Assembly: GCA_012931725.1 (NCBI GenBank)
Contig: CM022948.1
Coordinates: forward strand, 17,101,098 to 17,165,097
Length of the DNA stretch: 64,000 nt
Direction of reading: 5' to 3'
Origin: Litsea cubeba
Taxonomy: Eukaryota > Streptophyta > Magnoliopsida > Laurales > Lauraceae
Each line of letters starts with the position of its first letter. Position 1 is the stretch's first letter. The notes beneath the pieces were generated by a model that worked only from the letters and a program-made list of their open reading frames with translations, was not told the origin of the DNA and did no database searches. Made by a program: the position numbers and the translations under genes. Shown one piece after another: positions 1 to 14,200 of this stretch.

Positions 1-877
1 GTTTTGGATCGATGGGGGAAAAATTAAAACTTGGATGCTTTGGGTTGCTTTTGGAAGAAGGCCGAAGCCTAAGTTTTTGAAATGAAAATCTATTGTGGGA
101 TTCAATGTTGAAACTTGTGGAGTTTCTGCTTGCTGCTTGTATTTGGACACTAACCAGTCAATGATATTAAAATGTTTTGACTATAAAATGTTGCATAAAA
201 TTGAAATATTGGGCTTGTCCATAAACTTTTTATTTTTATTCTTTATGACTTGGGTATGGCTGAGGCCTTTGACCCAACAGGACGAATCCCCCGGTGGTGC
301 CTACTAATTTGTCCATAAACAGTTAAACACCGTGCCATGTTTTTTTTTTTTCTTGATATATATATTAAGGTCTTACTTCTTTTACTCATCATAGCTTGTG
401 ATGAGAAATATGTAACTCTATATTTTCAATTTCCTTGATTTAATTGTTGTTTTCTGATAGAGTTGGATGGATTCTGTTTTGGAATTGTAATGAAGATATG
501 TGGAATATTGAATCCAACAAATTTCTTAGTGGTATGTATAGTTATAAACAGGACAGCTTCGTTCAATCATGGAGGCGTTTTGCAAGGCCTTGGGGTTCTT
601 TTATTCTCGGCGATTTTCACATTTTATGTTTGTTCTGAAGATTGGATTTCTCACAGAAGTAACCCCAGATCATGGGTTCTTATTTTCTCGATAGACACTG
701 ATGGTTTAGAAAAGAGTTTTGCCTTTACTCTTTCTGGTCTGATTTTTTTAATCAAAATGTAATGCAGGATCATTAATTCTTCTCTTTTTAGAATATTGTG
801 ATTTATTAGGAGAAGTTTTGCTTGTGTGCTCTCCAGCAATGATGCACAGATACTGTAAAATGGGGATACTGTAAATC

Positions 878-916
878 GGGCATCGTATCGTGTCGTATCG
901 TTTCGTATCGGATACT
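878..916 (+). repeat. Short CGTATCG-type tandem repeat
   Basis: The sequence at 880-915 repeats the unit CGTATCG and close variants about five times. It lies in noncoding sequence upstream of the first recognised exon and has no evident function. It may be the remnant of a retroelement. Confidence 0.6.
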
Positions 917-1115
917 TCACTTTTTTATTTGTGAAATCCATGTCTCTGCCGTGTCTGTTGTGTGTACTTGCCATATCCAATCTTTATGTGCATCATAGCT
1001 CTCCAGTTTAAAGGAACAAGGACAAGGAATGTCATATGAGCATGTGCTTTTTATTGTTCTTCTATTTTCGTTTTCTTCAGATTTCAGTAGTTCTCACTTA
1101 TTGAATTTGAACCAG

Positions 1116-1310
1116 GCTGCTCAAATTCTGGGGAAGCCTGATTTGGCTCCAGCCGCGTGGGTGAGAAGGCTTGTTACCTTATGTGATAGAGCTCCTGCCA
1201 CCCCTTTTGAAGTGGTTCAGCTAGTACTGGAGGAGGAGTTGGGTCGAAATGTTGCTGAAGTTTTTGAAAGATTTGATGTAGATCCTGTTGGTTCTGCATC
1301 AATTGCACAG
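1116..1310 (+). CDS. ABC1K exon A (Ala-rich loop)
   Basis: This exon gives 65 codons in phase 0, opening with AAQILGKPDLAPAAWVRR and ending with GSASIAQ, the Ala-rich nucleotide-binding loop of ABC1 kinases. It is flanked by an acceptor ending in CAG at 1115 and a GT donor at 1311. The KxGQ motif of UbiB proteins would fall at the start of this exon but reads xAAQ here; its lysine must come from the previous exon, which is not in the window. No frame damage is seen. Confidence 0.88.
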
Positions 1311-2167
1311 GTTCCTTTCACAAAACTTACTTGTTTTCAACTTTACATCATTCTTCCTAGCTAAAGTTTGAGATTCTGAAACATCATCATAGGGATATGA
1401 TCCAATTTATTGAGATTTAGTGGTTGAGCCTGTATGTACCTTAGTTTGATGGTGCATAAGGGTCACAATGATGATAGGCTGCTGTCCCAGCTTCCCAATT
1501 GAAACTCGATTAGTGAATGTTTGGTTGGTTATTTTTCATTGTTTACTTCCTGTGGCACCGTGGAAGGTGCTCACTATTACAACCTTTGGGTTGTGGGTTC
1601 AAGTCATTTTACCAATTGAAAAAAAAATGTGTTCAACGACTTCTCTAAAAAAGGAAAATTAGTGTCATTCACATTGTTTTTTATACCCAATTATCAGAAG
1701 GGATATGTGAGTATCATGAAATATTTATAAACCCTGACCTTTTTTCTGTTATCGTTACTTCTCTGTTTTTGGTTGTTATACGGAAGGTGCTGGAAATGAT
1801 TGCATAAAACTGAACCATTTAAAAAAAAAAAAGCATAAAACTGAAAATTTTTATGGCATGTTTGGAAACAGCTATTAATTATGCGGCCTGCAAATCTATG
1901 GCGTACTTTTTCTATGGACTTTGGAGGAGAAGGATTCCTCCCTTGCTAACTTTCTTTTGTATGCTTGGTTCAGGGGAACGTAGATAAATGAGAGGAAGAT
2001 GAGAAAGAGGGAGAGAGTGATGAAGAGAGGGAAGGAGAGAGAAGAAGAGGGAAAGAGGGAGATAGTGACTGAAGTGATGGAAGGATGGAGAGAGATGCCT
2101 GAAGAGAGTGATGAAGAAGAGAGGAAGAGTGATGGAGAGAGAGAGAGAAGGATGGAGAGAGATGCCT

Positions 2168-2260
<93 letters not shown>

Positions 2261-5200
2261 AAGGGTCCTTTTGCAGAAAATTTCAAACAGCCAAAACACC
2301 TACCACCCTTCTTCGGACTTTTGATGAGGAAAGCCACCCTTTTTTCCTTGGTATTTCCACTGAATTTTAAATTTTCTGTGCAAAAGACACTACACAAATG
2401 CGCCTTAGGGCATATTTGTGTACATCTACGGAAGAGGAAAGCCATGTTCCTCTTCCGCAGAAACGCGTTTCTTATAGGGGAGGGTCCGACTCTAATTTCT
2501 GTGGAAGTGAGTTAAAAATGGCTATGTTCTCGGGTTTTCTGCAGCAAATTATGCTCCACCTCACATAAATATTTGAACCAAAGGGAAAGGGTGGTTCCAT
2601 TTCCGCAAAAGTGACTCTGCAGGAGTGTGCCCTTATTGTACCACGCATGAAGACAAAACAGAACTCAATTCATATGTGTCCAGAAGGTATAGTTTATTTT
2701 CTTAGCTTTGTACACTCATGTCCCCTGTCTGACAATAGTTCATGATTTCATGTCCTATAGCTGTTCGGCTGCAGCTTTTCATTTGGTTGCTTGGCCTCAG
2801 TCCTAATCTCTCATATTTTTTCTTAATGCAAGTTTAGGAATACTTGGACTATTGGACATGCAAACCTGCATGTTGTATTCCAAAGTATGTTGGTGAACTG
2901 TCGTAGGTTTTATTTGAATTTCTTTTGTCAGGACAGAATCTCGTCTTGTTTTCTTCTTATCAGTCACACAAAGCATGAGCATGGCGAACCACAACTTCTT
3001 TCTTTTTTATTTTTTTGTTTTAGGGACAGTTTTTTTTTTTTTTTTTTTTGCTACATTACAACTTAAATGTTTTACTTGATATTTCCATGTCTTACATACC
3101 TCATAGGCATATCAGTGTTTATGTATTGAAATAGTTATGCATCAGTCACACCTGTAAACTCCTATTCCTACAGAGCTGACTGAGATATTATCTTTAGCAA
3201 TTTGACTTTACCATGAAGAACACATAAATTGATTTAAAACGCAGCTCTTTTTGTTATATTTTCTTTTGAGAGAGAATGACAGTGACCCATCAAAATTAAT
3301 ATCTATACATAGGTAAGATAAGCATTGCTTAACCAGGTCCAAGAAACTCTTTAACAGTGCCTGATAATATCATAATAATAATCAGCTTCAATATAAGGCT
3401 ACAGATTGAGGCGTGATAATATTGCATAATAATATTGAAAACTCAGCGGAACAGTCAAGCAAATATCAGCAAGATCGTTCCTATTGTTAACCTGAGAGAA
3501 GTGACTGTGAGGTAGTTAACACTTTTTGGGTCAACCCAATTACTGATAGAAGGGAGCGAGAAGATGTCTGACCTTGAAAGCAAGGATAACTGTAGATTCT
3601 CTGACACTGTTGAAGGAAAGGAACAATCGAATCTTCATGCAAGAAAATTGTGTAGAGAGTTTTTGAACTGGCAAAGGTGAGATTGGCTAGATGGTTATTA
3701 ATTAGGGAATTCATGGGTGTATAGTTGTCAGATTCCCTACGCTATGCATTTGGAAAGGAGTAATAGTGGATAACAAAGTGATGTGAAAATAGGTTCTGAG
3801 TTGGTAGCCTCCACCGCTCAGATGCTTCAAATTTTATTATCGACAGGTCGCCAGGGGCAAACCAGGATTGGAGTTCTATGGGATTATAATTGTACAGTTT
3901 TGGAAGTGCTCTCAGGCCCAATGGGAACAAAATAATCCAATGGAGTATAGGGTTTATTTTTTTCAAATTGGAATCTTTGTGAATATTTTAAAAATATTTC
4001 ATGGGAAATCTCATTGTAGGAGTGGATTCATGGAACACAGTATGGTGGGAAAAAAGTAGGGATCAGAATTGTAGCTATTGTCAACAATAGCGAATGAAAG
4101 TAAGGTGTCAAGTGTTTACGTAGCAGTAGCGTTTGCTCATATTAGGGGGAAGCAAATGAAGTGTGGACCAATTGGAGATTCTTACTGCCACTGTAATTTC
4201 ATTTATTTCCATGGAATGATGTGTGCACTTTGAGTTTAAACAGTACATCTCTGGCACTGAATAGACACCTTTATAAATTTCTTTATTTTAATGAAGGTTC
4301 TGTTATGGTAGAATAAAAGATAACTAAAGCAATGATTCCGCTTTCTTGTTAGATTATGCTTCGCTGTTATTTGTTAGTTTTAATTTTGGATGTATTGTCC
4401 ACTCTTTAATGTCAAAACGCTATTTTTGGTGACGTTAATACTGTATTGTGGTCTTTTTTTTTTTAATCTTATTTGGCCTATTCTTATCTCTTCATTAATG
4501 TCAAATTATTGCTATTGGCGACGGTAAAATTGTACTGTGGTCCTTCCTCATCTTCTTTTTGTCTGTTCATTGCTGTCTCTCTCTCTCTCTGTGACACATT
4601 TTTCTTTTCAAATGGTAACTATTTTCTTTTCAAATGGTAACTAACTTAACCCAGAAATGTCTAGTTCGCTACCTCAACATCATTGTCGAACACAGTAGGA
4701 TCACCCTCATCACCTTGTTTGACTCCTAAATCAGCCTGCCTATTTTCCCCCATTCAGACTAGAAAAAATGGCTCGTACTTCAAAAAATGGCAACTTCGAC
4801 TTGATTCGATAACGGTTTGAGAATATCATGGGTGAATTCTTTCACATGTCTACATGTCAGAATCCAGCCTTCTCTTCAAAATTGTTAAAATAGACTTTGA
4901 TATTTAAGGAAGTGTCACTTTTATGATGTTGTAAGAAATAACACATTATGCTCGTTCTCACGCTTGAAACCAGGTACATCGGGCAAGAGTAAAAGGTACA
5001 AGGAGTGATGTTGCTGTGAAGGTTAGGAAAACAGAAATGCATTTCCTTTTTTGGCATATTCATCATCATTTAAAAAAAAATGTTGTTGTGACTATTTCAC
5101 AGCTATATGCTTTTCTAGGTACAACATCCTGGAGTCAAAGAATTAATGATGACAGATCTCCGCAACTTGCAAGCCTTTGCTATGTATTTGCAGAACACAG

Positions 5201-8200
5201 ATATAAAATTTGATCTTTTTTCTATCACTAAAGAGATGGAGAAACAGGTGGATATTATTAATTTCTGTTACTGGTTGATATGATTGCCACCATCAGTTTT
5301 TAGGTGTTCGAGTTTGTTCAACAATTTGAATTCATAACTCAAACACGTTTTTGTTGATGTATAACTTTATAGGTTGGATATGAATTTGACTTCTTGAGAG
5401 AAGCAGAGGCTACAGAAAGGATTCGGCTTTTCCTGCATGCTAATAACAAGAAGGTTCCTGTTTTGGTACCAAAGGTGATCAGTAACTTGGTGACCAGGTA
5501 TGATACACTGGGTCCATAGTCTATGCAGTTATAAGTTTGTTGCAACATATTTTATTGGTTATTTAATCCCTTTTTTAAGAGCAAAAATGAGTTGTATTCA
5601 AGACAAAAAACAAGGAAAGGTAACAACAGGCCAATAACCAAGAAGGACATCAAACCCACAGGAGAACAGTGCTGTTAGAGACCAGCTATCAGAAATGGAT
5701 AAGATACTAAATACTGATGGTATATTTAGATACAATTAAACTATCCGTTGTACCTTACCCATTTTTATGATGTTAAGCTACTTTTACCCTGATTCTGTAG
5801 TATTGGTTCGGATATCATCATCCATATCTATGCCCTAGATTTAGGAAAATGTGGAATCGATCTGCATTCTGTATATCCATTTCAACCTATTTCTGTATTT
5901 GGGCCACATAGATTTGTAAATGTTATGTCGGTGTATTGGATATTACTGGTTTCCATTATCTCTTGTTATGCGACAAATGTGCCATATGCATTATAATTCT
6001 GAACCTACACTGCTGTATGAATCTGTACTTGTTTGCCAGTTAGCAACTGAGTCAGTGCAGTAATGTTCACTGTTTTCAAGCTTTAAGCTTGTTATGACAA
6101 CCCTTGTTTCTCTGCTTGATTAGGAAGGTCATAGTGATGGAGTTCATAGATGGAACCCCAATTATGAATCTTGGCAGTGAGATGGCTAAAAGAGGCATAA
6201 ATCCTGGTGGTAAGATGGCAATGGTGGCAAAGCAGTAAGATCCCAGATCATCCTAGAGTATGAAAATCTCTTCGCCCTTTTTTTGGCGTACTGTATACAG
6301 GGGATACTGCTCGTACTTTTCTTCTTCTTGATTGCTGATGAAATTTCGCATGCTAGTTTTATTTTTTTATTTTATTTTTTAAGTTGGATAAATCTTAGAA
6401 TTACATTGTACTCATTGATATGAACGGTTGATATCTCTAATGCTAGTTATTAATGTCTTAATCTGGGTAAATATTGGAATTACATTGTATCCATCAAATA
6501 TGAATGGATGATAGTTCTATTCCTTTTTATCTAGTGACAAGTTGTTTCAAGCAACATGCATGTATGCATTTGTTGAAAGGCATGCAAATGGAAGTAGGAA
6601 GTGGTGACAAGCTGGCATAAATCCTTAATTTCCTACACCCAAGTGGCTAATAGCCAAGGAAAACTCCGCAAGGACACTGCCTAAGAGAGAGAAATGCTAA
6701 TTTTCTTCAATTACAGGGTGATGCTGGTAGCACTAGAGCAGCTCCCGAACTCCCATCAGAGTGATCTTGACTTCATGGAAGTTACTAATGCAATGGGAGT
6801 GCATCACAGACATGATAACCAATGATTTTTGTGATGCCTGCCAGCTTGAATTCTCCCATGAACTTCCATCAAAATTGTGCCTGAAGGACTCTGGGCCTGT
6901 TTGTTTATCACAAGGAGTCGTAAAAGTAGACACGTGATGTGATGTTTTTTTACTTCACCATGTTTGAATGAAAAGAGTGGTGTGGAGAGGTAAACTTTGT
7001 GACACCAGTACACCACCAACATTTCACTCCACATGCCTCATTTTTTACTACAAAAAAGTGTGATAAGTTGTGGTGTAGTAAACTTTATGAAAAAAAAGTG
7101 CTTTTGATCTACAGTCCCTCTCTCACCTATTCTTAAACTATCCACACAAGGATTTTAACACAACTTTACTTTTTCAATTTAATATACCTTACCTTTACTC
7201 TTTCCATGATTTGACATCCATCTCCCCTTACTCCTTCACACATGTAAATGAACAAGCCCTAAGTGTCAGAAGCATGCCTTGGAGATGCTAGAGTTGTACG
7301 CTCAATCACCCATGGGCGGCGCCACATTGATCACAGTGGGTCAATTGACCCCATTGAGATCTGAAAATTTTTTATTTTGACCCCATTGAGATATGAAAAA
7401 AATATTTAAAAATAAAAATTTTTATGTCATGAATTGAAATTTTGAGTTTGACCCCACTCAATGTAAGAGTTTCACCCCCACATTAGCTAACTTTACACCT
7501 TTTCTTTGTTATTGTGGTAGTGAACAAAAGTCACCATAAAATACCTACCTCCTAAGTTAATGGGCCAATTGTCTACCAAAATACAAAAAAAAAAAAAAAA
7601 AAAATTAATGGGCCCACATTGCGGATATGCGCTCTAGCAAGGAATTGGTGATATTGCTAGAAAATTAGTGGAGACAAAGAAGGATATCGTATACCAATTG
7701 GTTTATTTGCTTCTAAAATTGGCTTTGATTTTACTAGTGACTACGATGGTAAAAAGATCTTTTTTAGCAATGAAGTACGTAAATAATAGGTTGCGTAACC
7801 GAATGGGAGATCAATGGATGAATGACTATTTGGTCGCATATATGGAAAAGGATATGGTTGCTAGTGTTGATAATGAAGTTATTATGCAACGATTTCAACA
7901 CATGAAAACCTGTTGAGAGCAGCTGTAGGAGTTTATATATTTGGATTTTCTTTTTGGATTAAGAACTATTAGTAACAATGTATTAAATTTATGTTTTTTG
8001 TTTTTTGAGAATCCAATATTATTTGTCGGATTATCGGAACTAAATTATTTGAGAATTTTATATTATATTTGTTGAATTATCGAAAGTAGATGACAGATGT
8101 TGATAAAGGGGAAAACAAATTTATTCGATTTGCGGAAGATAAGTCTTGTTGGCCCCACTAACTTGAATTCCTGGAGCCGCCATTGCAATCACCTTCAACC

Positions 8201-11200
8201 ATTATTACCTCAGGAGGCCATTGCTCCTCCCCTCTTACGAAATAACACTCCCAAGGACAACCTCCAGTGACTTTCTTTCAAGTTCCAAAATCTTTGTTAT
8301 TAAGTGATGTAGTAGTTCGATTAAAAAATCGGACTGGCGTATGCCCAAAACCCACTGAAAACCAGAAATTCCAGAAAATGAGGACCCAAATAAAATTATA
8401 CAACTAACCTTAACTCTTGATTAGAAGCATCAGATCTCAATCCAAGGAGACACCAGTCAATCCAATGGAGAGAAGAAACTGAAGCACCTTTATTGCTAAT
8501 ATGCTGAAAAACTGAAATATTGTGTTCATGGTTCCAGATGACAGTATATATATATGTATATTTATAGATTTGAAAAGAAATCCTATTAGTCCTCAGAACC
8601 TTATTCAACTTACTTGACAGACTTTGCTCTAGTTACATAGAAATTGATTGACTTGCAAGAGAAGAAAACAAATATATAGAAAGTTGCAACCTGTCATGGA
8701 AGTCCAGAACTGTCTGGATGATCTGGGCTATGGATCCCATGTGCCCTACTTATTTGAAGAAAGGAGCCCTGATCCCTTTTAGGAAACCCATGGTTGAATC
8801 CAAGAACTAGGTCTTCATGATCTGGATCCAAGGCCCAAAGCGATTGCATGGTATTTTTTTTTTGCTAAGTTGGACTATTTGAGGAGTGAAAACTTGAAGA
8901 CCCAGGGATTGATCCTGGGCATGTGTGTACTCTAAGGTGCCAACACCACTCAACCATGAGTGTGTTGGCAATAGACTGCTTACCTGTTTCTGATTCTGCA
9001 GAATTTTTGTAAATTACAAGAAAGACCATGTTTTAACTGTTCTGTCCAAACATCCCTCCGTTGAATATTTTGGACTGTTTTGGTCCGATTCTTCCAAACT
9101 AACTTGATCAATGCTTCATGCACGAATCATATTTCTCAATCAATGTCCACGGATGCAGATTTAGCTGCATCATCCTCCCTGCTTGATAAGTTAAACGTGT
9201 CCTCAAGTGGGTATGCCACATTGACCATGTACAAGAAACAATTGTTGTTCCACCAGTCTTGTTATAGATATTCGCCATTGAAGTCGGTCTGCTTGCACAA
9301 TCCATGTGCAACACCCATCCATTCGCCCAATGTGTTTGATCCAATAATGCATGATAAAATGACGTAGGAGCGTAGGGTGAGATCTGCTTGAATAGACTTC
9401 ATCAAGAGGATCTTCAAAATTATGCATCTCATTGCGTCCATCTTGAATGAATGAAAGATCAAAGTACTTGATAATGCCTTTCGTGTTTGGTTCATGACCA
9501 CTAAAACAAAACATGGTACTGGAATACACATCGAAGGTCGGCATATCCTCAATATCATTATCTTGACGTGTCACCAAAAAAAAGGGCAGTCAACAAATTT
9601 AACTTGGCCCTCAACAAATGTATCTGACACTGATTTTTAATTATATCATGACCCCCTGCATCTTTGTTACAAGTAGGGTAGTCACACTCATCATCCAAGT
9701 GCTCATCAAATGATTGAGGATTACTCCAATCATCTTCCTTCGGTGCTTGAGTCTTTGGAATCACCAAAAATTGGTCACCATCAGTGTAGAACATCTCATC
9801 ATCTTTCCCATTGTACGTAGTGTCATCATTATCATCCTTATCTTTCTCTGATTCGTTGTTAAGATCGTCATGACGATTTTGTCCTTCCATGCTCTTCAAC
9901 TGCCAAATTAATAGCTCAACCTGTCTTCCTAATTCTTGAATCCCTTGAGTCATGAATCCCTTGAGTCAAGTTCATCGGCTATGTCTCTCCTACGACCTCA
10001 TGCTCTTCGTGGAGGCATGATTTGGGAGATTGGAATCAAACTGTCAAATTGAATGGATCTGATATTGACAGAGTGGGATTTTGGTTCCAATGTAGATATC
10101 TTCGATCCAATGGGTGATGCGCAACCAAGAGAGAAGAAATAAGGAAATTGCAAAGTGTGCAACTTTAAACTCAACTTTCATAAAAATATACTCATGTACA
10201 TTGCTTAAATAGGCTTAAAGAAAATTGTGGAAATCCCTAGAACATTGTACAACTTACATGACAGACTTTTCTAGATTACAATGGCTGATTACATGGACAC
10301 TAATTGACTTGGAAGAAATGAAAACAGCTTTATGGAAGTTGCAACCTGTCATGGAGTTCAGAACAGTCTGGATGATCTAGGTTGTGGGTCCCACGTGTCC
10401 CACTTATTTATCACTTTTAGGGAACCCTTGGGCGAAACCAAGAACTGGGGTTTCCATGGGTCTGGGAATAAGGCCCGTTTATTTAGGCCAAACAGACTGT
10501 GGTTGCTGCTTCTGATTCTGCAGATTTTCTGTAAACCATGGGTCTGGGATTGGGTTCAATTAGGCCCATTTATTTAGGTGAAACAGATTGCATAGTTGCT
10601 GTTTCTGATTCTGCAGAATTTCTGCAAATAAAATAAAAAGTCCCTGTTTTAACTGTTTTTGTCAAAACAGCTCCTAGTACTATTCTCCATTGAGAATTGT
10701 GGACTGTTTTGGTCCCATTCTTCGATTTAACTTGATCAATGCTCCTGCAGATTGATCCACATCATGAAGCTCCTCCAAAATTGATAAATGGGGATTACAA
10801 CTTACAATAGGATGAACACTATCTTTTTGTAGGTTACATGCTTGTCACTAAAGCCATGTAGGAAACTAAAAATTGTAGTTCCCTTGTGGTCGTGATGTTA
10901 GAGAAAGTAGGTGTCTTAAAGATCTCAAAAGCATTAAGTTAATCCATTTCTTTTACCCATCTTTTGATTACACAATATGTTGATCCAAGTTTTCGATTGA
11001 TCACTCAAGCTTCTAGTATTCGATGACTATTTGGTAGCATTTTTTTTTTCTTTTAAGAGTAATTTTTTAAAAAAGTTTACATCTCACTTCAGGATACAAC
11101 AGATCTTTTGGAAATTGTCCGTCATTGTAGGATATTTTGAAGAGTTTGACACTTGCATATGGCCAAATGATCTTGAAGAGTGGATTTTTCCATGCAGACC

Positions 11201-14200
11201 CTCATCCTGGAAATATATTTATTTTGTAAGGATTCAGAGGCAAGTGCAATTTCAATGTTCTCAGACAGGTCGCCACCTTCTGATATTTTATTTTGTTTTA
11301 TATGTATACTTAAATTTTCAGTCTCCATTCAAAAGTTTATCTTCTGTCATAAATAATTGCATTTCTTGTAGAATTAGCTGTTTTGAGGTTGTTTTTAGTG
11401 TAGATGGAAATGGAATGGACCTAGCCCTCTTGAATTGAATTTGTTTTTCTTTCCCCAGTATAGAAAGTAATTAAAATCTCTCCATTTTAATGTTCATAGC
11501 ATGTATATAACGATTCTCCCATCCATTTTCACTGGTATGGTCAGCATTTCTTTTTTTAACCACTTTAGACTTGGGGAAGAAGTGATTTTGCTCAGAACCA
11601 GAACTGATATCCAACCAATAGATCTTTTTTGCAGAAATCTTTGCATTAATTTTTCATTCGCTTTTCTAATAAATGTTTCTGTCTTCCAGGTTGCGCTGCT
11701 AGACTACGGACAAGTCAAGAATCTCCCGGACAGCTTAAGGCTTGGATATGCTAATCTTATTATTGCGATTGCAGAAAACAACCCTATAAAGGCATCAGAT
11801 AGCTACAAGTATGACATTGTCTCGTTGTTTGTATGATTTGCTTTCTAGCATCTTTGGTGATCGACAACTTTGAGTTTTCTTTCTTTTTTTCTTCTTTTTT
11901 TCCTCTTTTTTTCGATTTTTTATCGGCTAACAGGAGGAAGTAATTTGCAAGTGCTGTTTTAGAATTTGTACAAGACTTCATATCCAGTTAATTACTTCTG
12001 AATATTTTTTAACCTGTGATTCTGGTTCAATTCAACTATGTGAGCCTTGCTGGTAGCACAATAGGAATAATAAGAAAATAAAGGTTGCAGTGACGATAGT
12101 GTGTGTATCCCATGGGATCGATCATATATGTATAACCTAGTAAATTTTCTAATCAAGGCCACAATGAAGGATTTACAGAATCAATACAATGAAATCAATG
12201 AGTTGGCATCGAATCAGCCATCTAAGTCTGGTACAGCTAATCTCCTAATATTAGCAGCTAATATGTTGGCCCATGTGGGCGAATTGTTCTGTTGACTTTC
12301 GACCGTGAGTCTGGGTCAGGTGGATCTGGGCTTGGGTTATGTGGACTTGAGGATGACCCACTTCTACAGCTGGATCTGATATTTAACCTTGTTATGTAGG
12401 GAGCTTGGTATACAAACATTGAGCAGATGTGCGGATGAAACAGAGAGAATTGCTGAAATTGGCTCAAACTATGTTTGACACAAAGCTTCCTCCTGGGTTA
12501 ACAATGTTGTCACCATTTTCAGAAGAAGCATCATATTAAAAAAATTGCTGTTCAGGTATCTGGTAGACTTCATACTTTCATTAACTTATGTCTTCCCGGA
12601 ATTAATTTCTCACAAGACTAGTAAATGCAATATCTTGCAATGTTTCTGTGTCAACTAATCGTTATTATGATATCAGCGTCTGATAGCTCTGGCACAAATA
12701 TTGCAAGAACCTTATTGGATATTAAGATATCAGTTGATCTGAATATTTAAACATTGCATATTTTATCATAAGGTTGGAGCCTCAAAATCTGTGGCCTTCT
12801 TCCAAATGGAGCATTTTTTAAGCTAGTTTTTCTTTTCATCCAAAGAGATTAGTTTCTTTAGGTGGAATATGAGCTGTCCAACTGTGATAATCTTGTGTCC
12901 TCATCCATGATTACTAACCACTGCCTGCACTGTATCGTTACATGCATGGTCCTTATAGGATGTTTGGATGGAACATAAACCACAGCTCACCTACTACTTT
13001 CTGTTGTCCTTGGTAAATTAAAGTTTGATTTTGAAGTTCTAATATGGTATTTGGAAGGACAATGGAAGGTTGTGTTGTATTATTAGTATTTGATATTAAA
13101 GTCCAACAGAGTGTATGTACTGTGTAAGTATCATTTAATATTTTAAACTGTTAAATTTTTTGGAAGAAATTGTAGACCACCAAAGAATTCTTTGGTGGGA
13201 TGTTAGACCATTGAAGAGATAAAATAGAAAAGAAATGTAAAAGCATATAACAAATGCAAGTTGTCTACCCTCATGGACTGCTCGAAAAATACAGCAGAAG
13301 GGCTACCATTTGCATTCTGCCGGACAATCTATACTGATTGTGATTTAATGATTGCTTCCCCAAGTGTAGGGTCGTCACGATGCAGTTATACCCGGTGAAG
13401 CGGGGGTTGATTCACAAGGAGCTTAGTAGAAAGCCACTTAACTTGTCCGAAAAAAAATCCTAGTTCTAACCTAATTAAAATCTAATTAAATTACAAAAAG
13501 AATCTCCAAGTAACTGAAACTGAAAATTAATTACAACTTTTCCTACAATTAAAAAAAAGAGACTAAAGCAACCCTAGACTAACTAGAATCTGCAAAAACA
13601 AAAGATCAAATCAAACCAACCAATATGTGGAATTAAAAATCAGAATTAATGAAAGTAAAATTTTAGAAATAATAATGAAAAATTTGCAACCCAAGGATGA
13701 GAATTAGGTGCTTTTCTAAGCACTAAAATACGAATGGCTTAGATCAATGCCTCCCATAAGGATGAGCCAAGATGGAAATTCTAAGTTGATGTTTGTGAGA
13801 GGTATCACACTCATCCTGGCTCCAAAATTTATATCTTCACCACTTGAGGTTCTTAAGCATTCAATATATCCGGGGAAAATAATGAATCAAAAGAATTTAA
13901 TTAATAAAAATAAAATCAACAAATAATGAAAATCTCACCCTTTATTGATCATTTCCACGCATAGAATTAGTCAAAGATTTACAACTTCTTTCCTCCTCCT
14001 TGGATTACAAAAGAATTTTCACCCCTCCATGACGCAGCCAAAGATCTACGATCAAACAATAGATCAATCTCCCGAAGGATTGATCGAATCCAAGATGGAT
14101 TCGAGCCACTAGGGCACAAACTAAACCATAACACAAGAGATAACTCACGATAACTTGGATTAATTGATAATAAGCATGAAAATAACAATAGGGCTCTTCT

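Larger units (their letters stand above)
8390..10800 (-). mobile_element. Old internally deleted Ty3/gypsy element in an ABC1K intron
   Basis: Two diverged direct repeats, about 8600-9110 and 10250-10770, share long blocks such as GTTGCAACCTGTCATGG and TTGGACTGTTTTGGTCC-like sequence. They act as the two LTRs. Between them, on the minus strand, is a gag-like remnant; protease and pol are missing. The right repeat also contains its own partial duplication around a CCCATTTATTTAGG block. LTR ends and a target duplication could not be fixed, and divergence indicates an old insertion. Confidence 0.6.
6235..11130 (+). other. ABC1K intron E-F (4.9 kb) filled with transposon remnants
   Basis: This intron holds a hAT remnant (7311-8185) and an internally deleted Ty3/gypsy element (about 8390-10800). 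The remaining stretches, 6235-7302 and 10800-11130, are AT-rich and show no coding motif. The acceptor is the TAG at 11128-11130. Confidence 0.7.

Noticed and set aside
1..1115. Possible upstream ABC1K exons and short open frames at the window start
   Set aside because: None of the frames shows ABC1K N-terminal motifs or a suitable splice phase. The missing exons are more likely upstream of the window.
1912..2515. Open frames of 109-177 codons across the GA/CT repeat on both strands
   Set aside because: They are products of translating the dinucleotide repeat (Ser-Leu or Arg-Glu runs), with no homology outside it.
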